Positions 15,072 through 21,368 of a stretch of 21,368 nt of DNA are shown piece after piece (within the stretch, counting starts at the first letter, position 1; every line of letters begins with the position of its first letter). The notes below the pieces were generated by a model, which saw nothing but the letters and a program-made list of their open reading frames with translations, was not told the origin of the DNA and did no database searches. Source of the DNA: Clostridium sp. GTDB lineage: Bacteria; Bacillota_A; Clostridia; Lachnospirales; Lachnospiraceae. The stretch spans positions 1 to 21,368 of the forward strand of contig JAMPAW010000052.1 in NCBI GenBank assembly GCA_023666975.1, given 5' to 3'. Position numbers and translations under genes: made by a program.

Positions 15072-15944
15072 TTATAGCTGCTCCGCCGATATGTTTTTGT
15101 ATCCCTCGCCGTATATCTCGCTGGCACTGGTGACAATCATGAATGCGCGGGCATCCTCCTGCTTGACAATTTCCTCTAAGCTGGGGATTCTCCGCCTTTT
15201 AATTACACACATGATAATCTGTTTTTCCTGACTGCTGTAGGCCCCTTTCCCGGTCAGCAGCGTGGCGCCGATTTCCAGTTCCTTCAATATCCGGGAAAGA
15301 ATGCGCTGCGATTCGTCTGACACAATATAAATCAAGCCCGCCTCATCGCTGCCATAGAGAATGTAATCCATAACCCTGCCGTTTAACACAACCGTGATAA
15401 AGGCAAACATCGCAATATTAAAATCGCCGAAAACGAAACCGGAAATCGCCACAATGATTAAATCGATCACGATAAAAAGCGTACTGGTCTTCATGGCGGG
15501 AAACTTTCGCCGAATCAATCTTATCACGATATCCATTCCTCCGGTAGTTGCGCCGATACGCAAAACCAGACCGATTCCGGTCCCCATCAGCACACTGCCG
15601 GCAATCGCAGCCAGCAGCAAATTATCCGTAACCATAGGAAAAACAGAAAACATATTGGTAAAAATGGAATTAAGGGAAATGGCATAGAAGCTGTAAATAA
15701 TAAATTTCCCGCCAAACTTCCACCAGCCCAATAAAATTATGGGAATATTCAGGATAAAATACCAGCTTCCCGTAGCTCCCCCGACAGAATGGCTCAAGAC
15801 TACGGAAAGTCCCACCACTCCTCCCGGCGCCAGCTCATTCGGGTCCAAAAACAACCCGACTCCCGCAGAATAAATACACGTTCCCAGCAGAATCACCAAA
15901 ATCTTTTTCACTGTACTTTTTAAGTTTTCAATCGGATTTCTCAT
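15072..15944 (-). CDS. YitT-family membrane protein (DUF161 + DUF2179)
   Basis: The 290 residues hold about five to six membrane segments in the first ~200 (examples: ILVILLGTCIYSAGVGLF, LLLAAIAGSVLMGTGIGLVL, TLFIVIDLIIVAISGFVF). A soluble DUF2179 domain follows at about 205-285 (GLIYIVSDESQRILSRIL, GATLLTGKGAYS). The LAPGGVVGLS and RIGATTGGMDI loops are characteristic of the YitT family. The ATG at 15944 follows TTGGAGGG. It is a single gene: the BIG2 gene upstream ends in a terminator, and no clear terminator separates it from the decarboxylase promoter. The transport or signalling role of YitT proteins is not established. Confidence 0.9.
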   Translation of the reverse strand: MRNPIENLKSTVKKILVILLGTCIYSAGVGLFLDPNELAPGGVVGLSVVLSHSVGGATGSWYFILNIPIILLGWWKFGGKFIIYSFYAISLNSIFTNMFSVFPMVTDNLLLAAIAGSVLMGTGIGLVLRIGATTGGMDIVIRLIRRKFPAMKTSTLFIVIDLIIVAISGFVFGDFNIAMFAFITVVLNGRVMDYILYGSDEAGLIYIVSDESQRILSRILKELEIGATLLTGKGAYSSQEKQIIMCVIKRRRIPSLEEIVKQEDARAFMIVTSASEIYGEGYKNISAEQL

Positions 15945-16050
15945 ATAAACCCTCCAAACAGATATTTTCCTATTAGTCTGTACAGATTGATGAAAAAAAT
16001 CCCAATATGGCGGTAATTTGTTCTTTTTATTAATAAGAAGATATTCTTAA

Positions 16051-16089
16051 ACAGACAAAACCCCGAAATAAATTCCGGGGTTTGTCTGT
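16051..16089 (-). terminator. Intrinsic terminator after the LRR/BIG2 gene
   Basis: ACAGACAAA-CCCCG and its complement CGGGG-TTTGTCTGT form a stem of about 14 bp with one bulge. On the minus strand T-rich sequence (TTTTGTCTGTTT) follows. Confidence 0.8.
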
Positions 16090-16117
16090 GTTCTTGCAAA
16101 CAGGCATTGTCTGCTTG

Positions 16118-19100
16118 CTATTTTACTTTCACGGTAAGTGTTGCCGTTCTGCCGTTATAGCTCTTCACCGTTATCTTCGCAGTTCCCTTTTTCTTTGCCG
16201 TCACAAGACCTGTCTTATCCACACTGACAATCTTCTTTGCCGCTTTGCTCAAAGTATAAGTCATCTTCTGGCATGCAACAGATTTCTTAAGCGCAATCTG
16301 ATAGGTCTGCTGTTTCTTCAATGTGACAGAAGACTTTGCAAGTTTAAAGTTCTTCTTTGTCGGTGCCTTCTTCACGGTTACGTTTAACGTCGCCGTCTTA
16401 CCGTTTGCATCGGTAACAGTAACCGTCGTCTTACCCGTCTTCTTTGCGGAGGTGATAACAACACCCATTTTATCCTTTGAAAGCTTCACCGTTGCAATCT
16501 TTTTATTTTTAACTGTAACACTGCTTAACTGCGTTCCTCTCGGTACAGAAATGGTATTCACGGTAACCTGATCCGCTTTCTTACCGTCCTTCTTACCCAG
16601 AGTCACGCCGGTAACCGGAAATGCCGTCTTATATACCGTTTCACTCAATGTAACATTTACCGTCCACTTATAGGAAGTTCCGTCGGCCGCCGTCGCCGTG
16701 ATAACCGCCTCACCATTTCCAACCGCAGTTAATTTTCCCTGATTGCCGTCGGCTTCCACGATAACAACATCCGGGTTGCTGGACGTCCATGTATAGGTCT
16801 TTGTCGAATCCGCCGGATTGATATGCCGAACCTCGGTTCCGTCCATCGTTACAATCGTGTTATAGGTAGGTTTCCACTCATACACCTTGACATCACTATT
16901 CAGATATATGCCGTTTGCCTGCAAAACAGCGGTATATGCTGCTGTCGTTCCCTCCGGATAATACACTTCTCTCAAGCTGCTTCCCTCCAGCACATGATTC
17001 CCCATGATGATCACCGATGACGGATTATAATTGCTGAAGCGAATCGTTTCCAATCCTCTCATCCATGCAAAAGTATATGCGTTGCCTGTGGTTCCAATCG
17101 TGGTCACTGTAGACGGAATAATAATACTTAATACTCTTGTACAACCGGCAAAAGCATAATTGCCAAGCCTAACCGTACCCTCCGGCAATGACACATGGCC
17201 GCTGGCAGAAGGCGCTGCGATCAATGTCGTCTTATCTGCGGAATACAGGAAATTATCAATCGCAATATAGTTCGGATTCCCCGCTTCAACAACGATCTCC
17301 ATATAATTCACACTTATAAATGCGTCCGGCTCTACGGAAACAACACTTGCCGGAATTGTCAGCTTCCGATAATTATTATTATCCGTCAATGCACGGCTGC
17401 TTATCGCCGTTACGCTATATTGCTGATATGCATCTGCTTCCGCTGCTGGAATCTTCAGCTCCGTCTCTGTACCCTTATATCCGGTAACACTGAGTGTTCC
17501 GTTTTTCAATTCATACGTATAACCGCTCGCAGACTGCGGGTCAAACTGCTGTGTCTTCGCAATACCGATATATCCCTCAGCATTTATCGTGTAAGAAAAT
17601 GTCTGCTTCCCTTCTGCGTAATTAAATACATACTGATCTTTTCCACCATCCCAGGTTACTGTCGTATCAAGTTCATGATTGTCCAGAAAATCTTTATACT
17701 TAGGCTGGTCGGCAATCGTTGTATTCACATATGCCATCGTATTTTTTCCGGAAGCCGGGTCATAATAAACATTTGTATCCATCGTTTTCCCGCCGCCATA
17801 CATCAGCTTCTCGGTCAATACATTGCTGACCGCAACCTGTAAAAATTCTTCTGACCATCCTACCAGATTGCCGTATTTATTCCTTAGCTGGTCATAGCTG
17901 CTTTTCAACTGTGGCGCAAAAACCATGGCAAATCGGTTATTTTTATCATCTTTCTTCTGATAGCTTCCACCAATTTCCGGCAGCTTGTCCAGCGAATCGG
18001 CTGTCATGCGGAGTAAGACCACTCTGTTTTCGATTGTATTGTCGCTTGTATCGTAAAATGCGCCCGCTTCTATATTCTTAAGCCCCGCCGGTATGATATA
18101 GGTGTTGACCTTATCCAACGTAGAAAACGCATCTTTTGCAATCTTAGTGATAATATATTCCTTGCCATCCTTTGTAACCTTTTCCGGAATACTGCATTCC
18201 GTTACCGCCGCTTCTGTGGTACAGGATAGTAACGTTGCCGTCCGCTCTTCGCCATTTTCAAACAATTCCAATTTGTAGGTAAAGTCTCCTTCTGTGGCCG
18301 TATACAGCGTATTACTTAAACGAACACTGCCTTTGAGCGGAACATATTTATCTTTCTCGTAAGTGAATTCATATGTACCCGTTGTAACATTATTGTTAAA
18401 CATATCAGCGGTTACTGTATATTTGTCGGGTTTACCACTCTCACCGTCTGTAACATCTGTCCATGTTAATGTTCCCCCGGAAACCGCCTCTTCGGTTACA
18501 TAATCCTTGACAGCAAGAGTCGCCGTATTTAACGTATTTCCCTCCCGTATTAAACCGGTTGTATTATCTCCATCTGCCAATGCAAGGATTCCATAGTCTG
18601 CAATCGTATCTTCTGTCGCAGCCGCAATCGGAATAATCTTCTCCGGTAAATCACCTTCCGATGTTATGCCACAAATTTCTTTAACAACTGCAACAGAAGT
18701 CTGGTCACCGCATATCAAAACGGCTTTCACATTTGCATAAAAGCTACTGTCAAATGATATTATGGCCTCAGCCTGCGTACCCTTCATTTGAAAAACCTTC
18801 TTTAATACAACGACATCTTCCGCTTCAAACGGATTGCCAACAAGCGTTGTTACTGTTGACGGAACAACATATTTTTTGGCACTACACTCTGAAAATGCAC
18901 CATTTTCTATCTGTGTCACCGTATATGTATTTTCTTCTTCATTAACGGTTCCTTTCACCGTCTCCTCTAAATCAACTGTGGTTAATTCGGTATTTTCCTT
19001 CAGCGTAAATTTTATTAAAGAGACATTCGTTGCACCCAAAACCTTGTACTCTGCTGTATATTTATCCCCTTCAACCGTGAACTTAACCTCTTCCGTATCT

Positions 19101-19315
19101 CCTCCGCCTGGCTCTGTGGTATCGCCACCACCCGGTTCTTCACTGCCTCCGGGTTCCGTCGTTTCTTCTTCCTCCTCTGACGGAAAGGGGATATCCTCAC
19201 CATCTTCACCATCTCTCGCTTCCACAGCATAAACCGGCACTTCACTGTACACCATGCTGAGGCTTAAAGATAGCAGGCAGATCACTGCCATGCATAGCCT
19301 TTTTGTTTTTCCCAT
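16118..19315 (-). CDS. Secreted BspA-type LRR and BIG2-domain surface protein
   Basis: The 1065 residues begin with a signal peptide (basic MGKTKR, then hydrophobic LCMAVICLLSLSLSMVYS, likely cleaved after VYA near residue 30). An acidic, Gly/Pro-rich linker follows (about 33-76). BspA-like LRR_5 repeats appear in blocks near 130-170, 385-430 and 620-790, with the AF-x-I-P-x-V pattern (IPSTVTTIG, IPASVVSVEPDAF, IPAGLKNIEAGAF). Three BIG2-like immunoglobulin folds fill about 815-1065, ending in TATLTVKVK. No LPXTG, SLH or choline-binding anchor is visible. LRR_5/BIG2 proteins are typically cell-surface or secreted adhesins; ligand unknown. The start ATG has AAAGGAGG. It ends in a strong terminator and is a single gene. 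Confidence 0.88.
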   Translation of the reverse strand: MGKTKRLCMAVICLLSLSLSMVYSEVPVYAVEARDGEDGEDIPFPSEEEEETTEPGGSEEPGGGDTTEPGGGDTEEVKFTVEGDKYTAEYKVLGATNVSLIKFTLKENTELTTVDLEETVKGTVNEEENTYTVTQIENGAFSECSAKKYVVPSTVTTLVGNPFEAEDVVVLKKVFQMKGTQAEAIISFDSSFYANVKAVLICGDQTSVAVVKEICGITSEGDLPEKIIPIAAATEDTIADYGILALADGDNTTGLIREGNTLNTATLAVKDYVTEEAVSGGTLTWTDVTDGESGKPDKYTVTADMFNNNVTTGTYEFTYEKDKYVPLKGSVRLSNTLYTATEGDFTYKLELFENGEERTATLLSCTTEAAVTECSIPEKVTKDGKEYIITKIAKDAFSTLDKVNTYIIPAGLKNIEAGAFYDTSDNTIENRVVLLRMTADSLDKLPEIGGSYQKKDDKNNRFAMVFAPQLKSSYDQLRNKYGNLVGWSEEFLQVAVSNVLTEKLMYGGGKTMDTNVYYDPASGKNTMAYVNTTIADQPKYKDFLDNHELDTTVTWDGGKDQYVFNYAEGKQTFSYTINAEGYIGIAKTQQFDPQSASGYTYELKNGTLSVTGYKGTETELKIPAAEADAYQQYSVTAISSRALTDNNNYRKLTIPASVVSVEPDAFISVNYMEIVVEAGNPNYIAIDNFLYSADKTTLIAAPSASGHVSLPEGTVRLGNYAFAGCTRVLSIIIPSTVTTIGTTGNAYTFAWMRGLETIRFSNYNPSSVIIMGNHVLEGSSLREVYYPEGTTAAYTAVLQANGIYLNSDVKVYEWKPTYNTIVTMDGTEVRHINPADSTKTYTWTSSNPDVVIVEADGNQGKLTAVGNGEAVITATAADGTSYKWTVNVTLSETVYKTAFPVTGVTLGKKDGKKADQVTVNTISVPRGTQLSSVTVKNKKIATVKLSKDKMGVVITSAKKTGKTTVTVTDANGKTATLNVTVKKAPTKKNFKLAKSSVTLKKQQTYQIALKKSVACQKMTYTLSKAAKKIVSVDKTGLVTAKKKGTAKITVKSYNGRTATLTVKVK

Positions 19316-19433
19316 AGATACATCCTCCTTTTCATTATCACATATCGTGTAATTCTTTCTGTCCGCATATGCTATTTCTCTTCGTCAATTCAAAAAAATA
19401 TATATGCAAAACAGTTTTCACAAAGATATATCT

Positions 19434-19463
19434 ATTTTACCACATTTTTCATACAAATTGCAC
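19434..19463 (-). promoter_or_regulatory. Possible extended -10 promoter of the LRR/BIG2 gene
   Basis: In the AT-rich 248-bp gap 19316-19563, the minus strand holds TGGTAAAAT (19442-19434), an extended -10, with a weak GTGCAA (19463-19458) 18 nt upstream. The leader to the ATG would be about 110 nt. Nothing else is recognisable in this gap. Confidence 0.3.
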
Positions 19464-19563
19464 TATAAAATGTTCTTTAGGATATTTGCACAAAAATATT
19501 TATACTTTATTTCTAAAATGCCGCTTTCTTAATGTATATTGTACAACATCATTCGCTCCAAAG

Positions 19564-20610
19564 TTACTCTTCAAATACCACTTCTTTGTGATATGCACAT
19601 TTTTCCAATAACAATTCTTTATAGGTCCGCCCATCATCCGTCAGCGGAGGATTTTCCCGTCTCCATATATCTCCTTTTAACTCGTCCATCCATAGATAGT
19701 AGTCAATCAGAAAAATGTCCACCTTTGAAACATCTCTGTCAGCAATATCCAGTACCGTACAATTTGGATCATTGCCATAATCCATTAATCTTCCGTCTGC
19801 GTCCAGCATAACCGGAAAATAATCTGCCGCCATATCAGGGTCATCATATAAATCATACATGACGATTTCAAAACGGTCCTTGACTACCTTTTCAAATCCA
19901 ATTCCCAGTTCATTAGTTTCATTAATATTCACGACTTGTGTATCCTGCATACTCTTTTTTACCTTTAAAGAAAATTCCCATGGCCCTTCATAGGAGGCAT
20001 CGTTTCCGTCGGCCAATGCTGCTATAAACTGATTGATTTTCAATTCCATGGTAAATTCATCTGGCACGGTTATTCCTTCCCCGTCACAATCCAGATTCAT
20101 GCGTACCATTCCCACAAAAGTACAGGGGTCTATAAATTCTCCCTGAAGTCCAGGAGCATCATATTCCTTCGCTGGCTTATAATCATACTCCTCCTCCGTA
20201 AAAAGCTGCCAGCTGTCTATTTCCGAAAAAGGTTCTTCTGACCGTATCTGTACAGTGAAATACAACGCCTGAGAATTACAGTAGGCCTCCGAAAGTGTAA
20301 TGGTTATCCCGCTTGCCGCAGAAACTCCTTCTAAGCGTTCACCAATACCGTTATAGTCCCCTGAAAAATATTCATAACTGTTCTGTGTTCTCTCAAAAAT
20401 GTGACCGATTAACGGTATTTTTTCCGCAAAGGCAGGATTTTTCGCACAAAAAACAACACTGCAGACAAGTACAATCGCTGCTGTCAGCCCCGTTGCCATC
20501 CACTGCTTCGCTCTGCGTACTTTTCCTTCCTTCCGTATAACTTTCATCTTTGTATCGATTACCTCATCTAGTTTTTCCGGTATTGGAATATTATCAAATT
20601 CATTCCTCAT
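19564..20610 (-). CDS. DUF4179 transmembrane protein, probable anti-sigma factor
   Basis: The 348 residues have a cytoplasmic N-terminus (1-36, with PIPEKLDEVIDTKMK), one membrane helix (about 37-56, WMATGLTAAIVLVCSVVFC) and an extracellular domain that starts with the DUF4179 hallmark NPAFAEKIPLIGHIF. The ATG overlaps the sigma gene end by 11 bp, so they are co-translated. This arrangement is that of a membrane anti-sigma factor holding its partner until an envelope signal arrives; the role is inferred from family and context. The extracellular part is acidic and shows no catalytic motif. Confidence 0.82.
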   Translation of the reverse strand: MRNEFDNIPIPEKLDEVIDTKMKVIRKEGKVRRAKQWMATGLTAAIVLVCSVVFCAKNPAFAEKIPLIGHIFERTQNSYEYFSGDYNGIGERLEGVSAASGITITLSEAYCNSQALYFTVQIRSEEPFSEIDSWQLFTEEEYDYKPAKEYDAPGLQGEFIDPCTFVGMVRMNLDCDGEGITVPDEFTMELKINQFIAALADGNDASYEGPWEFSLKVKKSMQDTQVVNINETNELGIGFEKVVKDRFEIVMYDLYDDPDMAADYFPVMLDADGRLMDYGNDPNCTVLDIADRDVSKVDIFLIDYYLWMDELKGDIWRRENPPLTDDGRTYKELLLEKCAYHKEVVFEE

Positions 20611-21136
20611 ATATCGAATCCTCCTCTAATAAATGTTTTAATTGTGCCTTCGCACGGTATAAATATGCTTTTACCGAACCTTCCGGTATATCCATTACAT
20701 AGGCAATCTCACTAATTTTAAGCCCGTTAAAATATTTCAAAATAATAATGTTCTTATATCTTTCCGGAAGAAAATCCATTGCCTGATATAAATCCATCTG
20801 TTCCTCAATCGATATCGACTGTTCTTCGGCAGGAAACTGAAAATCTTCCAGTAATCCGTTTTCAGGATTTTTGTGGTAATAGCAGGCAATCGAATGATAT
20901 AAAATTTTCGTAATCCACGTTTTAAAATAGGCAGGCTCCCTCAATTGCCTGATATGATGAAAACCATTTAATATGCAGTCACCTACAATGTCTAATGCAG
21001 CGTCCTCATTCTTGGTTGATGCATAAGCGATTCGATATAAATATTGCTTATAATATTCAAACAACTGACCATACGCTTCTGCACTGCCATGTACTGCCTT
21101 TTTAGCCAGCTTCTTTAACTGCTTATCATCAAACAA
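20600..21136 (-). CDS. ECF-type RNA polymerase sigma-70 factor
   Basis: The 178 residues hold sigma region 2 (about 20-90, with AYGQLFEYYKQYLYRIAY and FKTWITKILYHS) and region 4 (about 113-170, LPERYKNIIILKYFNG, ISEIAYVMDIPEGSVKAYLY). Regions 1 and 3 are absent, as in ECF sigma factors. The only in-frame start near the ribosome site is a TTG at 21136, with GGAGG 9 nt upstream; the nearby ATG is out of frame. The rare start may keep expression low. It overlaps the downstream DUF4179 gene. Likely autoregulated through the promoter region at 21184-21226. Confidence 0.9.
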   Translation of the reverse strand: MFDDKQLKKLAKKAVHGSAEAYGQLFEYYKQYLYRIAYASTKNEDAALDIVGDCILNGFHHIRQLREPAYFKTWITKILYHSIACYYHKNPENGLLEDFQFPAEEQSISIEEQMDLYQAMDFLPERYKNIIILKYFNGLKISEIAYVMDIPEGSVKAYLYRAKAQLKHLLEEDSIYEE

Positions 21137-21183
21137 ACAAAACCACCTCCGTTTTCTATTCTGATTCCGGAATTTGAATATTG

Positions 21184-21226
21184 ATTATACATTTATTTAG
21201 AGAAGATTTTTGTTGAAAAGGTTACA
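21184..21226 (-). promoter_or_regulatory. Candidate promoter region of the sigma/DUF4179 operon
   Basis: On the minus strand TGTAAC (21226-21221) resembles an ECF -35 element (AAC core), with CTTCTC 15 nt downstream (21205-21200) as a possible -10. A TATAAT (21189-21184) lies closer to the gene but has no good sigma-A -35 at standard spacing. Either could be used; autoregulation is inference. Confidence 0.4.
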
Positions 21227-21238
21227 TTTTTTATACCT

Positions 21239-21306
21239 CATTTTTACCCCATTTTTTTACTCTAAAACACCTCAAAACACACTAAAACAACTTTTGGGTA
21301 AAAATG
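21239..21306. repeat. 11-bp inverted repeat enclosing three ~10-bp direct repeats
   Basis: CATTTTTACCC (21239-21249) and GGGTAAAAATG (21296-21306) are perfect inverted copies 46 bp apart. Between them, on the minus strand, TGTTTTAGTG, TGTTTTGAGG and TGTTTTAGAG run in tandem with a 10-bp period. Confidence 0.65.
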
Positions 21307-21368
21307 GAAAAAGTGCCGCAAACCTCGGAAAATCAAGGCTTACAACACTTTTCGCCGTAGCAGGGGAT
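21272..21368 (-). other. Right-edge stretch: short open frame and imperfect hairpin, no clear gene
   Basis: On the minus strand one frame is open from the window edge (21367) for 31 codons to a TGA at 21272 (KSVVSLDFPRFAALFPF within it). I do not recognise the peptide and it may be chance. The same DNA forms an imperfect hairpin: AAAAGTG (21309-21315) pairs with CACTTTT (21346-21352), with partial AAACCT/AGGCTT pairing inside. It may be an intergenic repeat or the end of a gene outside the window. Confidence 0.25.

Noticed and set aside
18834..19232. Long plus-strand frame opposite the LRR/BIG2 gene start
   Set aside because: Its Ser/Pro-rich sequence is the mirror of the Gly/Glu-rich linker on the other strand; no ribosome site.

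Overview
The window looks like a chromosome segment of a gut Clostridium-type Firmicute, most likely a Lachnospiraceae member. The base for this is gene content (bile-salt hydrolase, BspA-like/BIG2 surface protein, fermentative PEP carboxykinase, sigma factor with DUF4179 partner), Firmicute-type ribosome sites, and intergenic repeats of a style I recall from that family. No rRNA, tRNA, CRISPR array or complete insertion sequence is visible. The family-level call is inference.

Layout, left to right. (1) At 1-1035 a partial, AT-rich HEPN-type Abi_2/AbiF gene runs off the left edge on the minus strand. It has its own near-consensus sigma-A promoter, which would start the RNA directly on a structured hairpin leader. 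Just upstream lies a GGCGAT minisatellite in a frame-shifted ORF remnant. (2) At 1036-5651 are a GH1 beta-glucosidase (minus), a membrane-anchored DUF885 metallopeptidase-like protein (plus), a hairpin-rich intergenic repeat, and a choloylglycine/bile-salt hydrolase (plus). (3) At 5759-8495 are a divergent ATP-type PEP carboxykinase and an AbrB regulator (both minus), with an XRE regulator divergent from abrB. (4) At 8567-14980 is one long minus-strand cluster: Orn/Lys/Arg decarboxylase, tmk, yaaR, holB, ricT, trmN6, rsmI. This is the order known from the Bacillus subtilis yaaO-to-abrB region, but darA (yaaQ), yabA and yazA have no room here. A 165-bp inverted-repeat (MITE-like) element sits exactly between ricT and trmN6. 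(5) At 15072-21136, all minus, are a YitT-family membrane protein, a 1065-residue secreted LRR/BIG2 protein, and a sigma factor/DUF4179 pair. (6) The right edge (21239-21368) carries repeat-rich DNA with no convincing gene.

How the genes work together: the central cluster joins dTTP synthesis (Tmk), clamp loading (HolB), RNA decay/sporulation control (RicT) and RNA methylation (TrmN6, RsmI). AbrB and the XRE protein are candidate regulators next to pckA. The left-edge Abi gene with its hairpin leader is the best candidate for an RNA-controlled defence or toxin module. Several start codons are placed downstream of the longest possible reading frame because a ribosome site or family alignment supports them (DUF885, bsh, abrB, xre, trmN6).
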